NCBI RefSeq assembly: GCF_003416895.1
Contig: NZ_QVIO01000002.1
Span: 62,001 to 126,000, forward strand
DNA from: Duganella sp. BJB476
GTDB lineage: Bacteria; Pseudomonadota; Gammaproteobacteria; Burkholderiales; Burkholderiaceae_D
DNA: 64,000 nucleotides
Reading direction: 5' to 3'
The notes under the pieces are model-generated. The model had not been told where the DNA came from, made no database searches, and saw only the letters and a program-made list of their open reading frames with translations. Each line of letters begins with the position of its first letter. Position 1 is the first letter of the stretch. Positions 25,575-34,259 of this stretch are shown in pieces. The position numbers and the translations under genes are program-made.

Positions 25575-26728
25575 AGCGATGGTTCCGTGCGGGGCGCATG
25601 CGGGGCGCGGCGGAAGGCCAGGCCGGTTTCCAGATTGGCGCAGATGCGGTCCGCCTCCTCCAGCAGCACCGGCCATTGTGCGTGATCGGCGCGCTGGAAG
25701 CGGGCCAGCAATGCCCAGGCTTCATCCAGCGCCTGCACGGCGAGCTGGGTCTGGCCGGTGCGGCGAACTTGTTCTGCATACGCCAATGGCTGGTCCGGTG
25801 CGGCCCACGCCAGCGACGGCATGGTGTTCACGTTCAGCGCGGCCATGCCGAGGCGTAGCAACAGGGCCTGGTGCTGCTGGAACATCAGCGCGCCCTCAGG
25901 CAGAACGAGCAGGCGCAGTTCGCGGCTCAGGCCTGGCAGTTCGAGGAACAGACGGCGCAGGCCGAACGCATCTTGCCAGGCAACGGGCGCCGCAGCGGTG
26001 GAAGGCACTGTCGCGAGCTGCCGTTGCACAGCCACGCCGCCGGGCGAAGCGGCGGACAGCGTGTGCGGCGCTGGTTCGGCGTTGGCGGCCGGATTGCGCT
26101 CGGCCACGTGCGGCGTATCGGCCAAGGTATGGGCATCGGCCACGGCGGCGGCGGCGGTGGCACGGGCCTTCAATGCATCGGCGTAGTTGACCTGATCGCC
26201 CAGGTCCACCGGCACGCAGTCGTCCACCGTTACGCCGAAGCGTGTGTACAGCAGCTGATTGAGACCGGCACGGAAGGCGTGCCACTCTTCCAGTGTGGTG
26301 CACGGTGGCAGATCCAGCGCCCCTTGCGCCAATTCCGTTTGCAGCGCCGCTTGCGCCGAGGCGCGGAACGCATCCAGCTCCAGCCGCTCCGTCATCTCGC
26401 TGTACAAATACAAATCGAAACGCTGCTGTGTCACACGCGGATTGGCGACATCGACGACAAAGCGCAGCCGCAGGCCCCACTCCGGCGCCGCCGCGAACGG
26501 CGCCAGGTGCACCGTGTACGGTCCCGGATGAAAGCACAGCGCCAACTCGCCCGGCTCGCAGGCCACTTTGCCGGCGACAGCGCGGCGCGCGTGGCCGCCG
26601 GCGTTGAAGACCACGACCGTGCTATGAGCCGGCGCAGCGTCCCCCGCATCGAGCCTCAGCGCGATCAGGTCGACTCCCAGTCCGTCGCTATCGACGGCTG
26701 GCTTGCTGCGCCGGGAAAATATGCCCAT
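25571..26728 (-). CDS. Uncharacterised protein, possibly SPFH-like
   Basis: 385 residues, MGIFSRRSKP start. Residues 20-190 have a layout like SPFH domains: FHPGPYTVHLAPF, GLRLRFVVDVANPRVTQQRFDLYLYSE, then LDAFRASAQAALQTEL and FRAGLNQLLYTRFGVTVDDCVPVDL (compare the ...LRVAGYGLAVDRV... strand of the protein at 22133). A low-complexity alanine-rich linker follows and then a ~120-residue helical tail. The family call is inference. It overlaps the next gene by 4 bp and lies 3 bp from the upstream one, so the four genes 28659-24453 form one transcript. Confidence 0.5.
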   Translation of the reverse strand: MGIFSRRSKPAVDSDGLGVDLIALRLDAGDAAPAHSTVVVFNAGGHARRAVAGKVACEPGELALCFHPGPYTVHLAPFAAAPEWGLRLRFVVDVANPRVTQQRFDLYLYSEMTERLELDAFRASAQAALQTELAQGALDLPPCTTLEEWHAFRAGLNQLLYTRFGVTVDDCVPVDLGDQVNYADALKARATAAAAVADAHTLADTPHVAERNPAANAEPAPHTLSAASPGGVAVQRQLATVPSTAAAPVAWQDAFGLRRLFLELPGLSRELRLLVLPEGALMFQQHQALLLRLGMAALNVNTMPSLAWAAPDQPLAYAEQVRRTGQTQLAVQALDEAWALLARFQRADHAQWPVLLEEADRICANLETGLAFRRAPHAPRTEPSL

Positions 26729-26731
26729 GGT

Positions 26732-27334
26732 CTAAGGCGCCACCGGTTCGACGGCGAAACCCGCGCCGTACATCTGGAAGTGGTGCGCCGGCGCGGTGGC
26801 GAACGGCCAGCTGCATTCGTATTCGCCGTCCGCGTCCAGGCGGCCTTGCAAGACGATCGCCCCGCCGCCGTCGATCACGCGCACCATCACGCGCTCGCGC
26901 AGCAGGCGTGCGGCGAACGGCGCTTCCGCCGACAAACTCAGGATCACCTGCCAGCCTTCGCCCTCACCGGCCGGCAGGAAGTGCAGCGTCCAGCAGTTGT
27001 CGTCCGTGGCCAGCGATTCCAGCATCGTTGCGCTGGCGGCGGCGCGCAGCATGCCGCTGCTGCCGGCCCATATTGGGTCGTTGGCGGCCTGCGGCGCCTG
27101 CGCAGCCGCATGCCGCTCCAGCGACAACTGGCGGAAACGCCGCAGCGTCAGCGGCGACGCCGACAGCGCCTGCCGCTCGTTCGGCGTCAACGCCCGGCTG
27201 CCCTCCAGCGCCGCCAGCAGCGTGGCGTCGGCCAGCATCAGGCGGTCGCCCGGCACGGCGCGCGCCAGCAACGCGCGCTCTCGCAGCCGTGCGTCTTGCT
27301 CATCTTGTGCGGATTTCAACTCGTTCTCCTTCAT
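26732..27334 (-). CDS. Uncharacterised protein with helical N-terminus and beta C-terminal domain
   Basis: 200 residues. The N-terminal 75 residues are charged helices (LLAALEGSRALTPNERQALSASPLTLRRFRQL) resembling the packing of anti-sigma or adaptor N-termini. After an alanine-rich stretch the last 90 residues are mostly beta strands. The start overlaps the stop of the upstream gene by four bases (ATGA), so it is translated coupled to the 442-residue protein. I do not recognise the family, and no catalytic motif is seen. Confidence 0.55.
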   Translation of the reverse strand: MKENELKSAQDEQDARLRERALLARAVPGDRLMLADATLLAALEGSRALTPNERQALSASPLTLRRFRQLSLERHAAAQAPQAANDPIWAGSSGMLRAAASATMLESLATDDNCWTLHFLPAGEGEGWQVILSLSAEAPFAARLLRERVMVRVIDGGGAIVLQGRLDADGEYECSWPFATAPAHHFQMYGAGFAVEPVAP

Positions 27335-28659
27335 TTCGCCGGCGCGGTGTTGACCGCGTACAGCTTGTCGATCGCTTCGTTGCGGCGCTTGCGCAGCGTC
27401 GGCATCGAAATCTGGTCCAGCGCCGCCAACTGCTGCAAGGTCGGCAGCTCGCCGGTGGCCGGGTCCAGCCAGGCGTCCGGGTAGGTATCGTCGGCGGCGC
27501 CCAGCAGTTTCTGGTACACGGCGAGGCGGATCGGCAGCGACTCGTCGCTCAGGACGCGCAACGCCCAGCTGCCGGCTTCCTGCGCCGCCCGCGCCAATTC
27601 CAGATAGCGGGGGGGCAGGGAAAGCGTGCCGGCCAGCGCCTGTTCGGCCGCCAGGTCGTGCGCTTTGAATTCATCCGGCGGTCCGGCGCCGTCGTCGCTG
27701 CCCTCTTCCTCCGCGTCGTCCGCAGCGACGGAGTCGTCGTCCGCCTCCGGCTCGGGCAGGATGCGGTCCTCGCCCGCCGCCTCGTTCTGCTCGGACTCGC
27801 CGAGCACGCGCCAGTAGTCTTCCAGCCACAGCGCCGCTTCGCCGGCGTCGCCCTGCCAGTCGTCGGCGCGGTCCATATTGGCCGACAGCTCTTCATAGTC
27901 GCCGATTTCCGCCAGCATCGCGGCGATCTTCTCCGGGCTGTTTTTCAGGCTGGCGAAACGCTTGGATTTGGTGTGCAGTGGTCCCGGCGAGCCGGCATGG
28001 CGCTCCTGCGACTCGCTCCAGCGGATGATCCACTCGGCCTTGCAGCCGCCGATGGACTTCATCTGCCGCACCTCGATCGGGCTGCCGTCCAGCGGACGTC
28101 CCAGGATGTCGCCCACCTGCGCCGCATGCTGCCGCCAGTCCGCGAACAGGCCGGCGATCTCGCGATAGGCGGTATCGAGCATGCGATAGGTGTAGATTTT
28201 GTTGGGCGAACAGTCGCGGCCCGTGGTAACGATGTAGTTGTCGGCGTCGACCTTGTCGCGCAGGCCGGCGTACATATCGTTGACCTTTTTGCGCATCACG
28301 CCTTCGGCGGCGGCATCGAGCCAGAAGGCGCCGCTGCGGCCATGCTCGGCGGCGACGGCGGCGGCAAACGCCTGCCAGAACGCCGGCTGCGCCTGCAATT
28401 CGAACATCAGGCTAAGCGACAGCTCGTAGACGCTGTCGCCGTAGCTGTTGCCCTCGGCCTCGGCGCGCGCCGAACGGGCGCCCGCGCGCAGGGCTGCGGC
28501 TACCGCATCGGTATAGCTGTCGAGCAGCGTTGCGTGCTGCCCGGGGTCGAGCAGCTGGTGCATCTCAAGCCGGCGGAACGCCTGCAACGAGCAGTGTCCC
28601 AACAGCTTGCGCACTTGTTCCCAGCCGTGCTCCTGATACCGGGTTCCTGGCAAGCGCAT
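27331..28659 (-). CDS. Uncharacterised protein with acidic linker and C-terminal helix-turn-helix-like segment
   Basis: 442 residues. An N-terminal helical domain (1-260) is followed by a strongly acidic low-complexity stretch (DRILPEPEADDDSVAADDA...). The C-terminus then contains TLQQLAALDQISMPTLRKRRNEAIDKL (split here for length: LQQLAALDQ then ISMPTLRKRRNEA), which reads like a sigma-factor region-4 type helix-turn-helix. Together with the next gene it could be a regulator/partner pair. This is speculative. AGGA precedes the ATG. The gap of 100 bp from the PBP gene may hold a separate promoter. Confidence 0.5.
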   Translation of the reverse strand: MRLPGTRYQEHGWEQVRKLLGHCSLQAFRRLEMHQLLDPGQHATLLDSYTDAVAAALRAGARSARAEAEGNSYGDSVYELSLSLMFELQAQPAFWQAFAAAVAAEHGRSGAFWLDAAAEGVMRKKVNDMYAGLRDKVDADNYIVTTGRDCSPNKIYTYRMLDTAYREIAGLFADWRQHAAQVGDILGRPLDGSPIEVRQMKSIGGCKAEWIIRWSESQERHAGSPGPLHTKSKRFASLKNSPEKIAAMLAEIGDYEELSANMDRADDWQGDAGEAALWLEDYWRVLGESEQNEAAGEDRILPEPEADDDSVAADDAEEEGSDDGAGPPDEFKAHDLAAEQALAGTLSLPPRYLELARAAQEAGSWALRVLSDESLPIRLAVYQKLLGAADDTYPDAWLDPATGELPTLQQLAALDQISMPTLRKRRNEAIDKLYAVNTAPAK

Positions 28660-28759
28660 ACAGTCCTGTCAATAAGAGAAAAACGAAAATGAGCGCGCTA
28701 TGGCGGACGCCTCGAAATCATGCCACAAAAGCGGCGATTTCATTATCCCGTTTACAAGC

Positions 28760-31700
28760 CTATTTCCCCTTCTGTTCGCGGTTCTGCGCCGCCAGCGTGG
28801 ACAGCACCGCCGCCAGCACCGGCGCCGCATGCTCGCCGCCGGTGGCGTTGGAGTGGCTGACAAAGGCCGCCATCGCCAGCCGGTGCGTCTGGCCGGGCAG
28901 GCTGCCCGGTTCCAGCCAGCCTGTGAACCAGACGGTGGCCGTGTCGTCGCCGGTGGGCGCGGTGCCGGTCTTGCCGTACAGGCCTGGCCGCACACCGGCC
29001 AAAGCGATCCCGCCGAACGCGCCGGCGCCGGTGCCGACGTCGACTACGCCTTTCATGCCGGCCCGGATGCGGTCGAGGCGGATGCCGACCGGCTTCATCT
29101 CCGGCACGGTGCTGGCGGCGCTGCCCAGGGTGAGCAGCATGCGCGGCGCCACGACTTTGCCCTGCCCGACCGCCGCCGCCGCCAGCGCCATTTGCAGCGG
29201 CGTGACCTGCATGCGCAAGCCGATCGCCATCTGGCGCAGCTCGTGGCGGGTGTGGATAGGATCGATATGCGCCGGCGTCGCTTGCAGCGCATCCCAGCTG
29301 CGCCAGTTGAAATCGGCCGGCAGCAGGCCGCCGTCCAGGCGTAGCGTTTGCTCGAAGCCCAGCCGGTGCGCGGCGGCGACGATGGGGCGCACCGCATCGA
29401 GCGCGTTGGCGTCCAGCGCCTGCAAGTCGGGGGCGCCGCCGTCGGCGCGACCGAACAGGCTATGGTCGCTCAATTCGCTGGACCAGGCGAACCAGGTATT
29501 GAGGCTGTAAGTCAGCGCCTGCGCCAGTCCCAGGCGGCCTTCCTGCGCGCGGCGGTCCAGGCTTTGCTCGTGGTAGTTGGTGATGTGGGCCAGGCGCGGA
29601 TTGAGCGGGTAGCTGGCGGCGTCGGTCTGGAAGCCGAAGCCGCGCTGCTGCGCCAGCCGGTTGATGGCGGGCAGCGGCATGCCGCCCAACAGCGCGTCGA
29701 TCTGCGGATCGTTCTGCGCCGCCAGCTCCAGGCCCAGCGCGCTGATCACCTTGAACGTCGAGCCGGGGCTCTGGTGTGCGCCGCCGTCGTGCTGCAAGGC
29801 CGGCAGGCGCAGGGGGCTGCGCGCGGGGCTGGTGCGGTCGAAGTCGCGCACCTCGGCCCAGTTGGCGGCGCTGACTGCGCCCGCGCCCGCGCCGGCGGCG
29901 GCCAGCACGTCGCCGGTTTCGGTATCGAGGATGACCAGGCCGGCGTGGCGGCCTTCCGCCGCAGCCTGGCCGCCGGTGCAGGCCTTGCCGTCCCAGCGGC
30001 CACGATGCATACCGACGCAGTCCAGCACTCGCTGGCTCAGGGCCTGCAAGGGCAGATCCAGCGTGAGGCGCGCGCCGACCGCCGCGCCGGATGCGCGCGA
30101 GACCGTGGTGGCCGATACCGGCAGGCGGGCCAGCATGCCGGCCACGCTGTTGGCATGGTCGCCGCTGACGCCCAGCAGCGGCGCGAGGCCGGCGTCGACG
30201 GCGGACGGCGTCGGCGCGCCATCGGCCCACAGCAGCGTGCCGTTGCGGTCTTCCAGCTGCACCGGCGACGGCGCGGCCGGTCGTGGCAGGCCTGGCGCGG
30301 CGTCCCCGGAGAGGGGCGACAGCGCCTGCCATACCAGACGGCCGCCGGCGACGCGCAGGTGGCGGTATTTTTGATCCTCCGGCGCGCTGAAGTCCAGCGG
30401 TTGCGCCGTCAGCTGCACGTTGTGTGCGCCCGCTTGCAGCGTCAGCGTGACCTGCTGGACATCCGCGCTGCTGGCGCAGGCGCGGCCGGTGCAGGCGGGC
30501 GCCAGCTGCACGCTGGCGCCGACGGCGCCTGTGACGCGGCCGGCCAGCAGTATCTGCATCACTTCGCCGCCGGCGGCAGCGCGCGGCAGTGCGAGGTTGA
30601 GCCTCACGACAGGGCGAACGCCCTGCCCTTCAACAGCTTGCGGCCAGCGCGCCACGCGGGTCCACGGCTGCCATCCCTGCGGCAGCGACGCGAACAGGCG
30701 CGAGGCGGCGACTGGCATCTGGCTGGTGGTCGCGACCATCGTCGGCGCGCTGCCCGATGCCGAGTTGCTGCCGGCGCCGCCGGCGCTGGCGCTCCAGTCC
30801 AGCACCATGCCGGCCGGCGCTTTGACGCGCCAGGCCAGCAGCCGGCGTTCGCTGTTGTAGATGTCGATCTGCTGGCGAACGTAGGCGCCATCGGCCTGGT
30901 AGTACAAGCGCTTGAACAGTTTATGCGTGGCGGCGCCGGGCTTGACCTGCTTCCAGTTGTCCAATTCGGCGACGCGTTCGGCGGCGTTGGCGGCCTGCCA
31001 TTGCGGCAGGTCGCGCGGCGCCAGTTCGATGGCGCCGGCGGCGGTCAGGCGCACCAAGCCCTGGTCTTGCAGCGCGTTGAACAGCAATTGGTCTTCCAAT
31101 GTCATCGGCGCGGCGGCCGGCACTTGATACGCACCTGCCGCCAGATTGGTGCTCACCGCCCCGCCGCGCGCGGGGAAGGCGACCACCAGCGCGCTGGCCG
31201 GCACACCGGTGGCAGCTGCGTCTTGCGGCGCCAGGCGATACTTCTGCACCACCAGTTCTCCCGCTTGCGGACACATGGCGTTGGCGCGCCGTTCGATGCG
31301 CAGCGCCGAGGCGGCGCCCCACAACAGCCATCCCTGCTGGCGCAGCGCAACCTGGCCGCTGGCGCCCTGCTCGACCTGGCCGAAACTGGCGTCGCTGATC
31401 CAGCGCGCGCCGGCCTGCGCGCTGCGCCAGCTCAGTTGCAGCGGCTCGCTCAGCGGATCGGTGAAGTCCGCGCGGGCCGTGCCTTCGATCTGGATCTCCG
31501 GGATCGCGCCGGCGCCGCCGCCATTATCGGCCACCAGCAGCACGTTGCGCAGCGAGACCTGGACGTTCGATTCTTCATTGCGCTTGACCCAGCGCTTGAC
31601 GTCGTCGAAACGGTAGCCCAGCCGCAGCGGCAGCAGGCGCGGGTCGGTGGGGCTGCGCATCTGACTGCACAGGTCCACGCGCACCGCCGGTGCGGCTTGC

Positions 31701-32113
31701 ATGCCGGACGCCACCAGCAAGGCGCCGCCGGGTTGGATGCTGGTGCTCAGGCCCGCCTGCGCCGGCACGGTGAATGCGGCGCCGGGCAGCACGGATTGAT
31801 AGGCATACGCGGCGCGCACGCTGTTGACCGCCTGAGGGGTGCTGATCGTCGCGGCGGCCAGGTGGCGCGCATGGCCGGCGATCAGGGCGCCGCCGCCCGC
31901 CACCACGCACACGCCGACAACGGCGATCCACATGGCGCGCTGCCGCCCGAGCACCTGCGCCCCGGTGGCCGCCGGCTGGCGTCCGGCACGGGCCGGCGGC
32001 ATCAGCCGCATCGACGGGCGGCCGCTGGCTCCGGCGCGCAAGTTGGCCTGCCGGCGCCGTGCGCGGCGGCGCTCGGTCCAGGCTTGCAGGATGGTGGTGA
32101 TGAATCGCGGCAT
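28760..32113 (-). CDS. Class B penicillin-binding protein-like transpeptidase with very large N-terminal region
   Basis: 1117 residues with one membrane anchor near residues 64-84 (AMWIAVVGVCVVAGGGALIAGHA, in two pieces). A large periplasmic region of mostly beta character (90-640) precedes a transpeptidase domain with all three catalytic motifs: S785-T-F-K788, S870-L-N872 and K1048-T-G1050. A linker VILDTETGDVLAAAG resembles the PBP dimerisation/transpeptidase boundary. Usual class B PBPs are 550-650 residues. It probably cross-links peptidoglycan with the FtsW/RodA-like partner at 7875. It is first in the leftward block. Confidence 0.85.
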   Translation of the reverse strand: MPRFITTILQAWTERRRARRRQANLRAGASGRPSMRLMPPARAGRQPAATGAQVLGRQRAMWIAVVGVCVVAGGGALIAGHARHLAAATISTPQAVNSVRAAYAYQSVLPGAAFTVPAQAGLSTSIQPGGALLVASGMQAAPAVRVDLCSQMRSPTDPRLLPLRLGYRFDDVKRWVKRNEESNVQVSLRNVLLVADNGGGAGAIPEIQIEGTARADFTDPLSEPLQLSWRSAQAGARWISDASFGQVEQGASGQVALRQQGWLLWGAASALRIERRANAMCPQAGELVVQKYRLAPQDAAATGVPASALVVAFPARGGAVSTNLAAGAYQVPAAAPMTLEDQLLFNALQDQGLVRLTAAGAIELAPRDLPQWQAANAAERVAELDNWKQVKPGAATHKLFKRLYYQADGAYVRQQIDIYNSERRLLAWRVKAPAGMVLDWSASAGGAGSNSASGSAPTMVATTSQMPVAASRLFASLPQGWQPWTRVARWPQAVEGQGVRPVVRLNLALPRAAAGGEVMQILLAGRVTGAVGASVQLAPACTGRACASSADVQQVTLTLQAGAHNVQLTAQPLDFSAPEDQKYRHLRVAGGRLVWQALSPLSGDAAPGLPRPAAPSPVQLEDRNGTLLWADGAPTPSAVDAGLAPLLGVSGDHANSVAGMLARLPVSATTVSRASGAAVGARLTLDLPLQALSQRVLDCVGMHRGRWDGKACTGGQAAAEGRHAGLVILDTETGDVLAAAGAGAGAVSAANWAEVRDFDRTSPARSPLRLPALQHDGGAHQSPGSTFKVISALGLELAAQNDPQIDALLGGMPLPAINRLAQQRGFGFQTDAASYPLNPRLAHITNYHEQSLDRRAQEGRLGLAQALTYSLNTWFAWSSELSDHSLFGRADGGAPDLQALDANALDAVRPIVAAAHRLGFEQTLRLDGGLLPADFNWRSWDALQATPAHIDPIHTRHELRQMAIGLRMQVTPLQMALAAAAVGQGKVVAPRMLLTLGSAASTVPEMKPVGIRLDRIRAGMKGVVDVGTGAGAFGGIALAGVRPGLYGKTGTAPTGDDTATVWFTGWLEPGSLPGQTHRLAMAAFVSHSNATGGEHAAPVLAAVLSTLAAQNREQKGK

Positions 32114-32326
32114 ATGCCCCTCGCGCTGGTGGACGGTATCTGCCCAGCCTTAGCGGAGGGGCCGCGAAAACGCGCATTCCGTGGCCGAAAAGCCAACACC
32201 TCATCGCGCCTATCTGCATTTCGGGACGCAAAAAGCGCGGCTCGTCGCAATCCCGTGGCGGCTGGACAGGCCTTTGCATAAAGTGAGCACATCGAAACAC
32301 ACTTTTAACCACCGAAAGGAAGCAAA

Positions 32327-32584
32327 ATGAACGTCCTGAAAAACTTCGAAGCCCTGTTTGTCGTGACCCTGGGCCTGGCCTGCGCCGCCAACTACGTACT
32401 CGACGAAACCACCGCAGCCCCAACGCCAGTACAGGCCAGCTACACCGCGCCAGCCGCCGCCAAGGACATGCAAGTGATCGTCGTCAGCGCCAAACGCCTG
32501 ACCGCCGAACAGAAAAAACAGTCGCTGATCGACGAGAGCAAATCCGTGCTGGCCGCAGACACCACCGCAGCGAGCAAAATTTGA
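32327..32584 (+). CDS. Small exported hypothetical protein
   Basis: 85 residues, ATG 32327 with AAAGGAAG upstream. An N-terminal hydrophobic segment (FEALFVVTLGLACAANYVL) acts as signal or anchor, then an alanine/threonine-rich tail with a central strand VIVVSAKRL. Such small proteins are common next to stress genes in Oxalobacteraceae. No function known. A strong hairpin lies downstream. Confidence 0.6.
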   Translation: MNVLKNFEALFVVTLGLACAANYVLDETTAAPTPVQASYTAPAAAKDMQVIVVSAKRLTAEQKKQSLIDESKSVLAADTTAASKI

Positions 32585-32597
32585 AGGCCCGTAACTC

Positions 32598-32640
32598 CTT
32601 CGCCTGTACGCGCCACCGAAACGCCGCGTAACAGGCGAAG
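32598..32640. other. Long perfect-arm hairpin downstream of the small exported gene
   Basis: CTTCGCCTGT (32598-32607) pairs with ACAGGCGAAG (32631-32640), and the inner ACGCG / CGCGT extend it to about 15 bp with one bulge. No T-run follows, so a simple terminator is unlikely on the plus strand. It could be a RNA-structure element or a protein site. Confidence 0.55.
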
Positions 32641-32811
32641 CCTTTCGCAGTCTCGCTCCACTCCCGCCTTAGTCTCCTCTGTGCGCCACCGCACACACCC
32701 CCACACCTTTGTGTCAGATGTAAAAAGTTGCATCATCGGGAGCCATCCCTGACGCTGCTTGCTATAGTTCGTTCAAGCGTTGCACGACGACGCGCAAACG
32801 GAGAACACATC

Positions 32812-33561
32812 ATGATCAAACGCTCGCACACCATTTACGCTGCCGCCATGCTCGCGTTGAGCGCCGCTGCATTCGCTCCAGCCATCGCGTCCGCGCAGGT
32901 CGGCGTCAGCGTCGTGATCGGCAACGCACCGCCGCCTCCACGTTTTGAAAGCCTGCCGGCGCCGCGCCACGGCTACGTCTGGGCGCCAGGCTATTGGAAC
33001 TGGGACGGCTATCGCCACGTATGGCTGGCCGGCCGCTGGGAACCGGAACGCAGCGGCGCGCAGTATCGCCGCGCCGAATGGATACGCGACGGCGGCAACT
33101 GGCGCCTGGATCCGGGCGGCTGGGTGACCGTCGGCCCGGCACCGGTGCAGGTGGACTATGTGACCGTCGCCCCGCCGCCACCGCGTTATGAGCGGATTCC
33201 GCCGCCGCGCTACGGCTACATCTGGGCGCCGGGCTACTGGGACTGGCGTGGCCACCGCCACGAATGGGTAGGCGGCAGCTGGGTCGCCGAGCGTCCGGGC
33301 TACATTTATGCCCAGCCGCGCTGGGTGCAACGCGATGGCCGCTGGCTGCGCGAGGAGGCGCGCTGGGATCGCGGCCCGAACGGCGACCGCGATCATGACG
33401 GCATCCCGAATCGCTACGACCGTCACGACAACCGGGACCATGGTAACGGCCGTGGCGACAAGGACCACGATGGTGTACCGAACCGCTACGACCGCGATCG
33501 CGACGGCGACGGCGTGCCTAACCGCGTCGACCGGCATCCCGACAACCCGCGTCGCGATTGA
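32812..33561 (+). CDS. Exported WXXGXW-repeat protein with thrombospondin type 3-like calcium repeats
   Basis: 249 residues from ATG 32812 (GGAG ahead). Signal peptide to about residue 28 (ASAQ). Two copies of a YVWAPGYWNWDG ... HVWLAGRW type tryptophan-glycine repeat (residues 50-90 and 130-170) follow, as in BcpO-type envelope proteins. The C-terminus has calcium-type repeats DRDHDGIPNRYDR, DKDHDGVPNRYDR and DRDGDGVPNRVDR. It probably sits in the envelope and may bind calcium. The stop overlaps the next start by one base (TGATG), so translation is coupled. Confidence 0.75.
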   Translation: MIKRSHTIYAAAMLALSAAAFAPAIASAQVGVSVVIGNAPPPPRFESLPAPRHGYVWAPGYWNWDGYRHVWLAGRWEPERSGAQYRRAEWIRDGGNWRLDPGGWVTVGPAPVQVDYVTVAPPPPRYERIPPPRYGYIWAPGYWDWRGHRHEWVGGSWVAERPGYIYAQPRWVQRDGRWLREEARWDRGPNGDRDHDGIPNRYDRHDNRDHGNGRGDKDHDGVPNRYDRDRDGDGVPNRVDRHPDNPRRD

Positions 33562-34259
33562 TGAACGACGCTGATTTCGACGTACTGGCCACGGCCGCCT
33601 ACAAGGGCGAGCGCGTGGCCGCTCGTCGTCTGGCGGCGCGTTCGGCGGTGAGCGAGGCGCAGGCCTTGCACCAAGTGCTGACGCAGGTGGCGGGCGTGCA
33701 GGGTTTGGCGCTGCTGCTGGCTGAACGCAGCGCCTTGCGCCTGCGCGACGAGGAGCTGCGCTCGGCAAAGTTAGCGGAAAAGGCGCTGCAATTGGAACAG
33801 CGCGCGGCGCGCATGCGGCCTGCCACCGATGGTTGGCGTGGATGGTTCGACGGTTCGGCGCATCCGAATCCGGGGCAGATAGGCATTGGTGCGCTGCTGT
33901 GCGGACCGGGTGGCGAGCGGGTGGAAATCAGCCGCCGCGCCGGCTATGGCAACAGCGGTGAGGCAGAATACCTGGCGCTGACGGCCTTGCTCGAAGCGGC
34001 CGTCAGCGTGGGTGCGACCGGGCTGGTGGTGCACGGCGACAGCCAGGTGGTAGTCAACGATGTGAACCTGAGTGCGCAGGCGGTGGCCGCCGGCCGTGGC
34101 GCCAAGGGACTGGAAGAACATCGCCGACGCGTGACGGACTTGATGGCGCCGCTGGGCGCCGTGAGCCTGCACTGGGTGCCGCGCCACCGCAACGGCGACG
34201 CGGACCGCTTGTCGCAACAGGCGATCGACAGATCGCCCGGCGACAATAGCGAAGTTTAG
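33561..34259 (+). CDS. RNase H-fold protein
   Basis: 232 residues. After an N-terminal helical segment (1-90) comes an RNase H domain of the RVT_3 type: FDGSAHPNPG (D97), GEAEYLAL (E134), HGDSQVVV (D160) and RNGDADRLS (D213) provide the four acidic catalytic residues. It would cut the RNA strand of RNA/DNA hybrids. The N-terminal domain is unfamiliar. Its translation is coupled by TGATG to the envelope protein upstream, an odd pair. It overlaps the convergent chemoreceptor gene by 3 bases at the stop. Confidence 0.8.
   Translation: MNDADFDVLATAAYKGERVAARRLAARSAVSEAQALHQVLTQVAGVQGLALLLAERSALRLRDEELRSAKLAEKALQLEQRAARMRPATDGWRGWFDGSAHPNPGQIGIGALLCGPGGERVEISRRAGYGNSGEAEYLALTALLEAAVSVGATGLVVHGDSQVVVNDVNLSAQAVAAGRGAKGLEEHRRRVTDLMAPLGAVSLHWVPRHRNGDADRLSQQAIDRSPGDNSEV

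Noticed and set aside
29348-32281. 977-residue open frame on the plus strand, antisense to the PBP gene
   Set aside because: It is a GC-rich shadow with Arg/Gln/Ala/Gly-rich low-complexity composition, while the minus-strand frame has clear PBP motifs.
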